Shown: one piece after another, positions 1 to 8,349 of the stretch
Layout of the letters: each line of letters opens with the position of its first letter
How positions within the stretch are numbered: position 1 is the first letter of the stretch
Origin: CAVSWT01 sp963731745
GTDB taxonomy: Bacteria; Bacteroidota; Ignavibacteria; Ignavibacteriales; Ignavibacteriaceae
Reading direction: 5' to 3'
Assembly (NCBI GenBank): GCA_963731745.1
Contig: CAVSWT010000011.1
Span: forward strand, 229,765-293,764
Length of the DNA stretch: 64,000 nt
Notes under the pieces: model-generated
Told to the model about the DNA's origin: nothing
Seen by the model: the letters and a program-made list of their open reading frames with translations, nothing else
Databases searched by the model: none
Position numbers and translations under genes: made by a program

Positions 1-295
1 CGGCTTCAAAGTCAGGTTTTGCTTTTAACACTTCTTCAAAAGAATTTTTTGCTTCATCCATTTCGCCGGATTTTTTCAAAGCAACACCTTTTTGATAATA
101 AATTCTATAATCTTTCTCAATTCCCAAAGCTTTATTATAATTATCAATTGCCCCTTTATAATTTCCTGCTTTTAGCATTTTGTTGCCTTCATTATAAAGC
201 TTTCCAGCATCCGGATTCATATCTTGTGCTAATGCGGCACTTCCAAATACTAATATGAATATAAGACAATAAAATGCATAAGATAATCTTTTCAT
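1..295 (-). CDS. TPR-repeat exported protein (partial, runs off window start)
   Basis: The minus-strand frame is open from an ATG at 295 to the window edge and gives 98 residues with no stop. The first ~22 residues (MKRLSYAFYCLIFILVFGSA...LAQ) form a signal peptide. Two to three tetratricopeptide repeats follow, recognisable by the pattern AGNYKGAIDNYNKALG and SGEMDEAKNSFEEVLKAKP. TPR proteins act as protein-interaction scaffolds, and the signal peptide points to the periplasm. An AAAGGAAG ribosome site lies just upstream. The gene sits only ~43 bp downstream of tRNA-Leu(GAG) on the same strand, so the two may share a transcript. The specific partner or role cannot be told from this fragment. 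Confidence 0.8.
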   Translation of the reverse strand, partial: MKRLSYAFYCLIFILVFGSAALAQDMNPDAGKLYNEGNKMLKAGNYKGAIDNYNKALGIEKDYRIYYQKGVALKKSGEMDEAKNSFEEVLKAKPDFEA

Positions 296-338
296 TAGTA
301 TCTTCCTTTAATTTATTGTTAGAAAAGTATTGTTTTAG

Positions 339-422
339 TGCGGAAGACGGGACTCGAACCCGTACGCCAAACCTGGCACTACCCCCTCAAGATAGCGTGT
401 ATACCAATTTCACCACTTCCGC
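339..422 (-). tRNA. tRNA-Leu (anticodon GAG)
   Basis: The minus strand folds as a class II tRNA of 84 nt. The acceptor GCGGAAG pairs with CTTCCGC and is followed by an A discriminator. The anticodon stem is CTATC/GGTAG with loop TTGAGGG, giving anticodon GAG, which reads CUC/CUU leucine codons. A long variable arm (TGCC...GGCG) is typical of tRNA-Leu. The T arm contains GGTTCGAGTCC. The 3' CCA is not encoded; the next bases are CTA. Confidence 0.95.
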
Positions 423-530
423 AAAAATGGTGATGAAAGATAATTTGGTTGACGTATAAAATCAACCCGCACTTTAAGTTTTATACTCAATTAAAATAAT
501 CGGGTTCCACATTAATAACAATGTCTTGCA

Positions 531-1022
531 TCAATGCTTTCTTCTTTCCATCCTCGTTTTAAATAAAATATCGCGTATTTCATCCCTAAATTTCTTTTCA
601 AAGACGACTAATTTTGCAATTTGTGTGACGGAGAGTATATCTGATAATGATCTTATAAATGATTCTTTTTCTTTGCCTATTTCCTTTTCACCCTCAAAAT
701 ATTTTTCAATTAGAGAATTTATCTCTTTCTCATTAGCTGGTTTTTCTTTTAATTTTGCGTCAATCTCGTTAAGCCGTTCCCTTGATTTTTGCATCAAATC
801 CCTAATTTTATCTTCGTGTGCATTTCTTCTAGCAAAAAATTTTAAAGTAGTTTCTTCATCCATATCAAGAGCTTCAATCAACTTTATTTTTTCAAGCTGT
901 TCAATTTTTTTCATCCCGCCAAGCCTTCCTTCCGGCATACCCGGAGACGGATCATCTATTTGTGCGGTTGTTACCGAACTGATGACAAATAATAAAAATA
1001 TAAGGGAAAATAATTTGTTCAT
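531..1022 (-). CDS. Exported Spy/CpxP-like helical protein, third gene of ECF operon
   Basis: 163 aa with a clear signal peptide (MNKLFSLIFLLFVISSVTTAQ). The mature part is almost entirely charged alpha-helix rich in K, E and R, as in the periplasmic Spy/CpxP/heavy-metal-sensor group. The gene starts 3 bp after the anti-sigma gene, completing a sigma factor, anti-sigma, Spy-like order that is common in Bacteroidota-type genomes. It is probably a periplasmic chaperone or stress sensor acting with that ECF pair. There is no clear metal ligand set. Family placement rests on general architecture and context rather than a diagnostic motif. Confidence 0.65.
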   Translation of the reverse strand: MNKLFSLIFLLFVISSVTTAQIDDPSPGMPEGRLGGMKKIEQLEKIKLIEALDMDEETTLKFFARRNAHEDKIRDLMQKSRERLNEIDAKLKEKPANEKEINSLIEKYFEGEKEIGKEKESFIRSLSDILSVTQIAKLVVFEKKFRDEIRDILFKTRMERRKH

Positions 1023-1024
1023 TT

Positions 1025-1648
1025 TTATTCCTTAAAAAATTGTTTATTCATAATTTCATTATAAATAGCTTCTGCATTTTCATCGTTTATGTATTTTTCC
1101 AACTGTGTTAATCCGGCATCGTTGGAAGCAATTAAATCTAGGTTTGTGTTACTATTAATTGTGAGTTCGTTTCCTAACATTTTAGTAAATACGGAATCAT
1201 AAATATCGGAAGAATTTAGATTCATTTCTGTTAAATTAACATCATTTAAATAATTATTGGCGACAGCAGCGATTTCCGCAGATGTCATTTCCGATTCCAA
1301 CTGCTGAACATTTTCAATTTTGTTTGAGTCAGGCGGTTTACCAAAAAATAATATTGCAGCAATAACTAATGCAGTTAACGTGCTGCCAGCGTATGCTAAT
1401 TTTACAGAAAATTTTCTAGCCTTATTTTTCTTTTCTAGTCTCGCTCTAAAGTTTGGGACAATATTATTTAAATATTCTTCTTTTACATCTATTATTTTTG
1501 CTGCTTCGATTTTAGACAATAGTATTTTGTAATCTTCAATTTCTTTTTGAAGATTAGGAGAGTTATTAATTTCTTTTTCAAACCGCTCTTTTTCAATATC
1601 AGACATTTGATTATCTAAGTATCTGATTATGGCTTTATCATTTTTCAT
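1025..1648 (-). CDS. Membrane-anchored anti-sigma factor (ECF partner)
   Basis: 207 aa. The N-terminal ~80 residues are cytoplasmic and charged and include MKNDKAIIRYLDNQMSDIEK, a typical anti-sigma opening. One transmembrane helix follows at about residues 84-103 (LAYAGSTLTALVIAAILFF), then a ~100-residue periplasmic tail. No HxxxCxxC zinc motif is visible, so it is not a ZAS-type protein. Its start overlaps the sigma-factor end by 11 bp, implying translational coupling. It would hold the sigma factor inactive until an envelope signal arrives. Confidence 0.75.
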   Translation of the reverse strand: MKNDKAIIRYLDNQMSDIEKERFEKEINNSPNLQKEIEDYKILLSKIEAAKIIDVKEEYLNNIVPNFRARLEKKNKARKFSVKLAYAGSTLTALVIAAILFFGKPPDSNKIENVQQLESEMTSAEIAAVANNYLNDVNLTEMNLNSSDIYDSVFTKMLGNELTINSNTNLDLIASNDAGLTQLEKYINDENAEAIYNEIMNKQFFKE

Positions 1649-2189
1649 AATTTTTCATTAACTCCATTACTTTATTTGCAGCGTGAAAATAATTTGCTTT
1701 TAATCCACCTATACTTTTGCCTGTAATTTGTGAAATCTCTTCGTATGACAATCCTTCATAAACTCTGAATAAAAAAACCTCCCGTTGTTTTGCCGGGATT
1801 TTCTGAAGTACACTTTCCACTTTTTTCAATTTTTCTCTATCTTCAAAATTTTTTATAATATCATCCGAATAAGATAATTTATCAGCATTGTCATCAATCG
1901 AAAAAATTTGCTTTATTTTTTTCTTCTTTAAATAATTTATTGTTCGAGTTGAAGTTATTCTATAAATCCATGTATATAATGAAGATTTAAATTGAAAATC
2001 CTTTAACTTTTTATAAAGAACTAAAAGAACTTCTTGAACAATTTCGTCAGCATCAAGATGATTTCCAGTCATTCTTCTAGCATGCCAATAAATTTTATCT
2101 TTGTATTTATTAACAATCATATTGAATGCACTTTCATCTCCTGCCAAATAGTCTCTAATTAATTTAAAGACGTATTCATTTTCAGTCAT
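1638..2189 (-). CDS. ECF-type RNA polymerase sigma factor (sigma-70 family)
   Basis: 183 aa, the usual ECF length. Region 2 is at about residues 20-90, with ARRMTGNHLDADEIVQEVLL and YTWIYRITSTRTINYLKKKK. Region 4 is at about 125-178, with IPAKQREVFLFRVYEGLSY and EEISQITGKSIGGLKANYFH forming the helix-turn-helix. It directs RNA polymerase to an envelope-stress regulon. It heads the operon with its anti-sigma factor and a Spy-like gene, and a second Spy-like gene is divergent. Autoregulation is likely for this class but is only weakly visible in the upstream sequence. Confidence 0.92.
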   Translation of the reverse strand: MTENEYVFKLIRDYLAGDESAFNMIVNKYKDKIYWHARRMTGNHLDADEIVQEVLLVLYKKLKDFQFKSSLYTWIYRITSTRTINYLKKKKIKQIFSIDDNADKLSYSDDIIKNFEDREKLKKVESVLQKIPAKQREVFLFRVYEGLSYEEISQITGKSIGGLKANYFHAANKVMELMKNYEK

Positions 2190-2210
2190 ATACTCCGCTA
2201 TAATACATCA

Positions 2211-2241
2211 TTTTGACATAAATCCCTGTGTAAAGGTTTAA
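2211..2241 (-). promoter_or_regulatory. Possible ECF-type promoter for the sigma operon
   Basis: Reading the minus strand upstream of the sigma gene, AAACCTT is followed after about 16 bp by GTCAAA, resembling ECF -35/-10 spacing. It lies ~22 bp before the ATG. This is a pattern match by eye only and could be chance in AT-rich DNA. Confidence 0.25.
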
Positions 2242-2433
2242 ACTAAAAGTAAGAAAGTAACTTTCGTTAATATTTAATAGAAACTTTTATGATTCATTTT
2301 AATCTAACTGATTATACTTATAAAAATAAACATTCTAGTTTTTTAATTATCTGATTAAACCAAAAATAATATGTTTGTGTCAAAGGGCTAAGACGTAAAT
2401 AAAATCTTATTCAATAATAAAATGGAGCAACAA

Positions 2434-2941
2434 ATGAAACAGCGTAATGTAATTATAACTGCCGTTATCTTTGCAGCGAGTATTTTTGCTGTGTCAATCT
2501 CAGCACAGAATATGAATGGTCCAAAAAAAATGAAAGGTGAATTTGGATTAAAAAAGCTAAACTTAACAGATGCACAGCAAACTCAAATAGAAAAGCTAAG
2601 AATTGAGCATCAAAAAAAGATGGTCGATCTTCAAGCCGATTTAAAGAGAACAAGAAATCGGTTTAGAAGAAGCAACTTCTAGCAAAAACTTCGATGAATC
2701 AAATTTTATAAATGCGGTTCAAAATATTTCAAAGGCAAAAGACCAAATTGCTTTAGAAAGAGCGAATCATTTTGTTTCCATATATAAGCTTTTGGATGAT
2801 ACTCAAAAAGGACAATGGTTAAAAATGGGAAAAAGAATGTTGATGATGAAAGGAATGAATGAAAGTCACGGAGGAATGATGAGGCATGATATGATGAGAG
2901 ATCATAAAAATATGCCTCCGAATCCGGAAGATGAAAATTAA
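2434..2941 (+). CDS. Exported Spy/LTxxQ-family protein (reading frame interrupted)
   Basis: The start is ATG 2434 because GGAG at 2424-2427 is well spaced before it; an in-frame ATG lies 12 bp further upstream. A signal peptide (VIITAVIFAASIFAVSISAQ) is followed by LNLTDAQQTQIEKL, the LTxxQ motif of Spy/CpxP periplasmic chaperones. The first frame stops at 2682. The next frame continues smoothly from about 2650 to the TAA at 2941 with GLEEATSSKNFDESNF and a Met/His-rich tail (GGMMRHDMMRDH) that could bind metal. One indel near 2645-2655 restores a ~169-aa protein. The gene diverges from the ECF operon and is probably part of its regulon. Confidence 0.75.
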
Positions 2942-2965
2942 TAGTCTCACTGAATATAAACCCAC

Positions 2966-2996
2966 AAAAGCTCACAGCAATGTGAGCTTTTTTTAT
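2966..2996 (+). terminator. Rho-independent terminator after Spy-like gene
   Basis: AAAAGCTCACA, a GCAA loop and TGTGAGCTTTT form an 11-bp stem that runs into a T tract, 25 bp after the Spy-like stop codon. Confidence 0.9.
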
Positions 2997-3084
2997 TAAT
3001 GTAATATTGCTTTATTTTAAATCACTGAGGGAATAATAAATTTCAGTTAATTATAATTTCACATTAATTTAAAAGACAATTCGA

Positions 3085-4291
3085 ATGAATAAAATAATAA
3101 TCAAATGTTTTTTGATAGCATTTTCCATAGCACCATTTCTATTTTCACAAACAACACAAATCGATAATGAAATTGCTTTAGATTCAACTATAACTAAAGA
3201 GATTGTAAATGGATTAACTTATAAAAGAATTTTAAATCTGCATGATTCACTATCTGCAAATGTTATTGAAATAGATTTAAATAAAAATATTTTTTTTATA
3301 GACGCAAGAAAAGCCGGCAACAAAATGGGTGACAGGGAAAAAACATCATCTATGGTAAAAAGATTTCAAGAACCCGGTCAAACGGTTTTAGCCGCTATTA
3401 ACGCAGATTTTTTTAACATTCGTACCGGAGAAAACGAAAATAATTTAGTGATTGACGGAAAGATTGCTAAAGGAGTTTCAATAACGGATTCACCTTATGA
3501 CACTTATAATAATGTTCACTCGCAATTTGCTGTAACGTTTAACAATAAACCTTTAATTGAAAAATTTAATTTTAATGGTGAAATCGTCTATGGTACTAAA
3601 ACATTGAAGATTAACCGGGTAAATTCATTTGCTGACAGTAATTCAATAACCCTTTATAATAATTATCAAGGTGAAGCTACTCCTTCAGTTCCTAATAATT
3701 GGAGAATAGAAGAATTGGAACTTCAGCCAGTCGGACAAAATGGAGATACAGTTATTTGTATAAAGGGCCAGAAAATTTATGAGAACGGAGGGAATAAAAT
3801 TCCGCAAGATAATTATATACTTTCAATTAATAATTCAATGATAGAAAAATTTAATCATTGGGTTGGGGATAAAGATACATTAAAAATATTATTAGATTTT
3901 ACGCCACCATATTGACAGTATTAGAACATTGGTCGGCGGCTGGCCAAGAATAATAGAAGACGGAATAAATTTGTTTGCTATAAAAGATTCAGTTGAAGGT
4001 ACATTTTACAAATTTTCTGCGGTTAAACATCCTAGATCCGGAATTGGATTTTCAAAAGACAGCACCAAAATTTATTTGGTCACAGTTGATGGAAGGCAAG
4101 AATCTATGTCCGGTATGTCTTTAAAAGAGTTTGCTGATTTTATGATTTCGCAAGGATCTTACCAAGCATTAAATTTAGATGGCGGAGGTTCAACAACTAT
4201 GGTTCTAAATGGTGAAGTTGTTAATTCACCTTCTGATTCTGATGGTGAAAGGAAAGTTGGGAACTGTTTGGTAATCTCAATAAATAAATAA
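3085..4291 (+). CDS. Exported phosphodiester glycosidase (NAGPA domain), frame interrupted
   Basis: A signal peptide (FLIAFSIAPFLFSQ) leads into a phosphodiester glycosidase domain of the NAGPA/DUF2233 type. Landmarks are VLAAINADFFNIRTGE, VGGWPRIIEDG, HPRSGIGFSKD and ALNLDGGGSTTMVLNGEVVN, the last being the signature of the family. These enzymes cleave sugar-phosphodiester bonds or trim exopolysaccharide. The first frame ends at 3915 (DFTPPY stop), and the next frame reads HIDSIRTLVGGWP through to 4291. A one-base indel at about 3903-3912 is needed to join them. The restored protein would be ~402 aa. Confidence 0.8.
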
Positions 4292-4331
4292 AATTTTTTG
4301 GCAGCTTTGGTTTTTCTGCGGACATCAATTT

Positions 4332-5282
4332 TTATAAATTCATTAAAATCTTTAGGAAGACATACATCGCCTCAAGATGGTCAACATGATCCGGGGCTGT
4401 ATTTCCGGCAAATCCCATTATTTCAAAACTACCTTTTTTAGCATCGCTTAATTGCTGCATTCCAATTGGTCCCCAATTTAGGACAGGCTTTGCATGAATA
4501 TTTAATTGTTTTAAAAGAAAATCAGCCGATTCAGTTGTACTTACAAAAGTTCCAGGGAATATTTCAGTATGTGTAAATAAAAATTTCTTCCCATCTTTTT
4601 GATTAACAGCGTCTTTAGCAAATCTAAGAAAAACACTGTATGCGGTTGAATCTATTTTACCACCTTCGTATAAAACTTTTTCTTCCGGAATATAACTAGC
4701 ATGCAAACCATCAAGCAATAAAATTCCGGAAACTGCTTGATAATTTTTTTCACTGCTAAGAATTTTCTTTACAGCTCCATAACCTGCACTGAAACCGCTT
4801 AATATTATATTATTGATTTTTAGATCGTGATTTAAATTTCTCGAGAATCCTTTTTTAATTATATCAATTATATGCAAGAACAAAGTAGAATCTTCAAATT
4901 GGTTATAATATACTTTTGAACCGGTACCAAGGTTTATTATTGCGGCAATAAAATTTTTATCTTGCTTATCAACCGCGTACTTCACAGGTATTGAACTGCC
5001 ATGAAAGTGTATAAGAAGATTTACCTCTTTTGCTTCTTGAGATTTTACGGGTATATATACTTCAATGGGTGCTTTTAAAATGTCGAAAATTTTATAATCT
5101 ATTCCGTCAAATGGGACTTTATTAATCCGTTCATGTTTCCGTACATTTTCAATCATCGGAGAAGGATTTTGACGAGCAACTTTCTTACTATCTTCCTGTG
5201 AGTGCACACTTTTTACAAATACAAAGAAGAAGAATACAATAGAATAAAATAAATAGAATTTATTTAATCCATTTTTTTTCAA
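4332..5282 (-). CDS. Exported alpha/beta-hydrolase-like protein
   Basis: 316 aa with an N-terminal hydrophobic signal segment (FYLFYSIVFFFFVFVKSVHS). NLLIHFHGSS looks like the oxyanion-hole HG region, and ILSGFSAGYGA carries the GxSxG nucleophile elbow with Ser at about residue 166. A late DHVDHLEAMYVF region could hold the catalytic His. It is probably a periplasmic or secreted esterase-like enzyme. The substrate is unknown, and no neighbour gives a clue. It is convergent with the phosphodiester glycosidase gene. Confidence 0.6.
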   Translation of the reverse strand: MKKNGLNKFYLFYSIVFFFFVFVKSVHSQEDSKKVARQNPSPMIENVRKHERINKVPFDGIDYKIFDILKAPIEVYIPVKSQEAKEVNLLIHFHGSSIPVKYAVDKQDKNFIAAIINLGTGSKVYYNQFEDSTLFLHIIDIIKKGFSRNLNHDLKINNIILSGFSAGYGAVKKILSSEKNYQAVSGILLLDGLHASYIPEEKVLYEGGKIDSTAYSVFLRFAKDAVNQKDGKKFLFTHTEIFPGTFVSTTESADFLLKQLNIHAKPVLNWGPIGMQQLSDAKKGSFEIMGFAGNTAPDHVDHLEAMYVFLKILMNL

Positions 5283-5441
5283 TACAAATTCTTTAATTTT
5301 TTAATAATTGAAAATTAGTATTTGATCGTTAAGATTTTGATTGAGTATTAAAGTAATGATTGTCAAAATAAATTAACAATAATAAATTATCGGCATTTCA
5401 AATAATTTTAATTGTAAGTTTTCCATCACTGGTTATTAAAA

Positions 5442-6152
5442 TTATTTTTTAGGATTGGTTGGCCTCAAATCAATTTCACTCATCAATGCAGTTACTGGTA
5501 ATTTCATAATTGCTGACACGGCGTGAGCAACATCTTCTATATGTAAAATGAAATCTTTTCTGTTTGTCTGAAGTCCGCTCCCGAATTCAGTATAAACAGA
5601 ACCTGGACAAATTGCCGCAACTCGAATATCATACTGCCTTACTTCAAGCATTAAAGATCGTGTAAATCCTAACAACGCATGTTTTGTAGCTGAATACATC
5701 GTTCCGCCGACAAATGAATTTTTTCCGGCAAGTGAAGCAATATTAATAATAGAACCGCTTTTTCTTTCTATCATTCCGTTTATAACCGCTTTTGTGAAAT
5801 TATAAACTCCATAAATGTTCGTATCAACTTGAGTCTTGAACTCATCTAAAGTAGAATCAACAAATGGTTTTAAAATTCCAATTCCTGCATTATTAATTAA
5901 ATTATCAATTTTATTATATTTTTTTTCAATATCTTTTATAGAATTGTTAACAAAATCAACGTCATTAACATCGCCGGCATAAAAATTACATTCAACACCT
6001 TTATCATTAATTTCTTTCTGCACTTTTTTTAAGGCATCAACATCTCTTCCAAAAATCATAACATCATGATTTTCTTCGGCTAATTTTAATGCAATTCCAT
6101 ATCCAATTCCCCTGCTGGCTCCTGTTACAATTGATAAATCTTTTTTGTTCAT
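5442..6152 (-). CDS. Short-chain dehydrogenase/reductase (SDR), pteridine operon
   Basis: 236 aa, a classical SDR. It has a Rossmann motif TGASRGIGYG near residue 10, the NNAG motif (LINNAGIGIL), a catalytic Ser in INIASLAGK, and YSATK (YxxxK) near residue 155. The C-terminus SEIDLRPTNPKK is typical of a cytosolic NAD(P)-dependent SDR subgroup. It abuts the next SDR gene (1-bp overlap) in the run with folE and the PTPS gene. It may reduce a 6-pyruvoyl or sepiapterin-type side-chain carbonyl, but that is inference from context; SDR specificity cannot be read from sequence. Confidence 0.85.
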   Translation of the reverse strand: MNKKDLSIVTGASRGIGYGIALKLAEENHDVMIFGRDVDALKKVQKEINDKGVECNFYAGDVNDVDFVNNSIKDIEKKYNKIDNLINNAGIGILKPFVDSTLDEFKTQVDTNIYGVYNFTKAVINGMIERKSGSIINIASLAGKNSFVGGTMYSATKHALLGFTRSLMLEVRQYDIRVAAICPGSVYTEFGSGLQTNRKDFILHIEDVAHAVSAIMKLPVTALMSEIDLRPTNPKK

Positions 6153-6865
6153 TATAAATCTCCTTGAATTGGCCTAACAACAATTTCTTCGCTGACCAGA
6201 TTTCCTTTTTGCAAATATGCCCAAACTAAAATTTGAGCTATGTCCTCCGGCTGCATCATTCTTTCACTATTTTGGGCTCTAATTTCTTTTGACCACATTG
6301 AAGTTTGAGTAGCGCCGGGGACGATGTTAATTATTTTTATCTTCTTTTCACGAACTTCTTCCCTTAAAACATTTGTGTAACCAAGCAGTCCCATTTTTGC
6401 AGCGGTATAAAGACTGCTTTGAGTTAAAACTTTTTTTGCTGCAATTGAAAGTATATTTATTATAGTTCCTCCGCCTTGTTCAATCATATGCGGTAAAACA
6501 TATTTTATGGTATAGATTGAACCGAGCAAGTTTGTATTAATTATATCATCAATTTCATTAGTTGAATTATCAACTGCACTTTTAAATGAAGTTATGCCGG
6601 CATTGTTTATCAGGCAGTCAATTTTATATTCAGCTAAAATCTTCTTTACGGTTTGATCAACATTTGCAGATGAAGCAACGTTACATGGGAAAATATTCAC
6701 ATTTAAATTTTCTTTTTCTAATTCTTTATTTAGTCTTTCAAGTTCGATTGTTCTTCTTGCTGAGACAAAAACATTAGTCCCTATTTTAGCAAATTCAATT
6801 GCCGCTGCTCTGCCAATACCTGAACTTGCGCCTGTAATCCATATTCCTGATTTAGATTTTGCCAT
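6152..6865 (-). CDS. SDR, candidate sepiapterin reductase
   Basis: 237 aa classical SDR with TGASSGIGRAA, LINNAGITSF and YTAAK. The C-terminal third (VPGATQTSMW, MMQPEDIAQILVWAYLQ, EEIVVRPIQGDL) resembles, from memory, the Chlorobium sepiapterin reductase that makes threo-tetrahydrobiopterin. It shares single-base junctions with folE upstream and another SDR downstream, so it belongs to one transcript with GTP cyclohydrolase I and PTPS. Function as sepiapterin or pyruvoyl-tetrahydropterin reductase is a reasoned proposal. A generic acyl-ACP or alcohol SDR remains possible. Confidence 0.75.
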   Translation of the reverse strand: MAKSKSGIWITGASSGIGRAAAIEFAKIGTNVFVSARRTIELERLNKELEKENLNVNIFPCNVASSANVDQTVKKILAEYKIDCLINNAGITSFKSAVDNSTNEIDDIINTNLLGSIYTIKYVLPHMIEQGGGTIINILSIAAKKVLTQSSLYTAAKMGLLGYTNVLREEVREKKIKIINIVPGATQTSMWSKEIRAQNSERMMQPEDIAQILVWAYLQKGNLVSEEIVVRPIQGDL

Positions 6866-7437
6866 TATATATTCTTGCTTGAAACTAAATTTAAAAATTC
6901 TCCTCTTGTTCTAGCATCGTCTTTAAAAGTCCCATGCATTGCACTAGCTGTAGCTGAAGAGTTTTGTTTTTCAACCCCGCGCATCATCATGCACATATGA
7001 AATGCTTCCGAGACCACTGCAACGCCTTGAGGTTCTAAATATTTATTTATTGTATCCGCAATTTGCTGCGTCATTCTTTCCTGCACTTGCAGACGTCTTG
7101 CAAAAACTTCAACAATTCTCGGAACTTTACTTAAGCCGACAATTTTTCCATTTGGTATATACGCAATGTGAATCTTACCGTAAAATGGCAGCATATGATG
7201 TTCACACAAACTATAAAAATCTATATTTTTTACTAATACCATCTCGTCATATTTTTCATTAAATATTGCACCATTTAAAACTTCTTCAATATTTTTATTG
7301 TAGCCTGAAGTTAAAAATTCATAAGCATTTGCAAGGCGCTTGGGTGTACTTTTTAAGCCTTCCCGATTTGGATCTTCTCCAATTTCATTTAACAAATCAA
7401 CTATTAAAGATTGTACTCTCTCATTGTTCAATTTCAT
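6865..7437 (-). CDS. folE: GTP cyclohydrolase I
   Basis: 190 aa, normal length for the type I enzyme. It converts GTP to 7,8-dihydroneopterin triphosphate. Zinc ligands are visible in FYSLCEHHMLPF and in EAFHMCMMMRGV. The GTP-binding segment VGLSKVPRIVEVFARRLQVQ and the C-terminal region with TRGEFL are conserved. The gene overlaps the upstream PTPS gene by 4 bp and joins the SDR gene with a 1-bp overlap. In this context the product is more likely passed to biopterin synthesis than only to folate. Confidence 0.95.
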   Translation of the reverse strand: MKLNNERVQSLIVDLLNEIGEDPNREGLKSTPKRLANAYEFLTSGYNKNIEEVLNGAIFNEKYDEMVLVKNIDFYSLCEHHMLPFYGKIHIAYIPNGKIVGLSKVPRIVEVFARRLQVQERMTQQIADTINKYLEPQGVAVVSEAFHMCMMMRGVEKQNSSATASAMHGTFKDDARTRGEFLNLVSSKNI

Positions 7438-7841
7438 TCTCCTTTGTATTCAAAATAATTATTTTCCGTTTCATATAACTTAACCGAATAAAGTTTGCCA
7501 TTTGGAATTTTGTCAGCAAGCTGCCGCCATATCGCTACAGTTATGTTTTCGGACGTGGGGATAATCCCTTTCATAAAATCAGTATCAATATTTAAATTTT
7601 TATGATCTACTTTTTCAATTACGTTTTCTCTAATTATCTCTTTGAGCTTTTGGATATTCAACACAAATCCTGTTGTTGGATCAATATTGCCTGCAACAAC
7701 AACTTCCAAAGTATAGTTATGGCCGTGCCAATTTGGATTACTGCATTTGCCAAACATCTTTTCATTTTCTTCGTCGGTTAAGTTCGGAAGAAATAATCGA
7801 TGAGCAGCACTAAAATTTTCTCGTCGTGTTAAATACAACAT
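7434..7841 (-). CDS. 6-pyruvoyl-tetrahydropterin synthase (PTPS-II-like)
   Basis: 135 aa of the COG0720 fold. It shows FSAAHRLFLPNLTDEENEKM, the catalytic-Cys/zinc segment KCSNPNWHGHNY, DHKNLNID and the final VKLYETENNYFEYKGE. The Cys lies five residues before HGH, the spacing of eukaryote-type PTPS. QueD enzymes of queuosine synthesis have three. The sequence looks strikingly like animal PTPS throughout. It would make 6-pyruvoyl-tetrahydropterin from dihydroneopterin triphosphate supplied by the overlapping folE product. QueD remains an alternative but fits the motif spacing less well. Confidence 0.88.
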   Translation of the reverse strand: MLYLTRRENFSAAHRLFLPNLTDEENEKMFGKCSNPNWHGHNYTLEVVVAGNIDPTTGFVLNIQKLKEIIRENVIEKVDHKNLNIDTDFMKGIIPTSENITVAIWRQLADKIPNGKLYSVKLYETENNYFEYKGE

Positions 7842-7866
7842 TTTTTTTATTCTTAATTATAAATTG

Positions 7867-8325
7867 TTAATTGCTTAAGGCTTCAATTACTTCTTGGTTA
7901 TGATTAGGAACTTTAACTTTGGAAAAGATCTTTTTTATTTTTCCATCGCCGTCTATTATAAATGTCGTTCTTTCCACGCCCATATACTTTCTTCCATACA
8001 TACTTTTTTCTTTCCAGACTCCATATTTCTCTACAACTTCTTTATTCTCATCAGCTAAAAGAGTAAATGGCAAATCATATTTATCAGCAAACTTTTTATG
8101 CGATGCAGCTGAATCCGGACTTACTCCCAAAATTACCGCGTTTACATTTTTAAATTTTGGAAATGCGTCTCTAAAATTACATGCCTCAGCGGTGCAGCCT
8201 GAGGTATTGTCTTTCGGATAAAAATATAATATCACATTTTTCCCTTTATAATCATTTAGTGAATGTAATTCACCATTTTGATCTTTTAATTTAAACGCAG
8301 GTGCTTTTTTTCCTTCTTCCAACAT
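7867..8325 (-). CDS. bcp: Thioredoxin-dependent peroxiredoxin (Bcp/PrxQ)
   Basis: The start is ATG 8325; GGGAG lies 7 bp before it, and the upstream in-frame TTG at 8340 merely spans that site. About 152 aa. The thioredoxin-like fold contains YFYPKDNTSGCTAEACNFRD with a peroxidatic Cys and a second Cys five residues later, the hallmark of PrxQ. RTTFIIDGDGKI is also conserved. It detoxifies H2O2 and alkyl hydroperoxides in the cytoplasm. It lies 25 bp upstream of the PTPS gene and follows a rhodanese and another peroxiredoxin on the same strand. Confidence 0.93.
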   Translation of the reverse strand: MLEEGKKAPAFKLKDQNGELHSLNDYKGKNVILYFYPKDNTSGCTAEACNFRDAFPKFKNVNAVILGVSPDSAASHKKFADKYDLPFTLLADENKEVVEKYGVWKEKSMYGRKYMGVERTTFIIDGDGKIKKIFSKVKVPNHNQEVIEALSN

Positions 8326-8349
8326 AAACTTTTCTCCCAAATTATATTA

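Noticed and set aside
274..459. 61-codon plus-strand frame with GTRTRTPNLALPP
   Set aside because: It is the antisense of tRNA-Leu(GAG); the GTRTRT-type peptide is a well-known artefact of translating tRNA genes.
526..1035. 169-codon plus-strand frame
   Set aside because: It is antisense over the whole of the Spy-like gene, which has a signal peptide and operon context; the plus frame has neither.
7434..7841. QueD (queuosine) assignment for the PTPS-fold protein
   Set aside because: Cys-to-HGH spacing is five residues, not three, and no queC or queE genes are adjacent.
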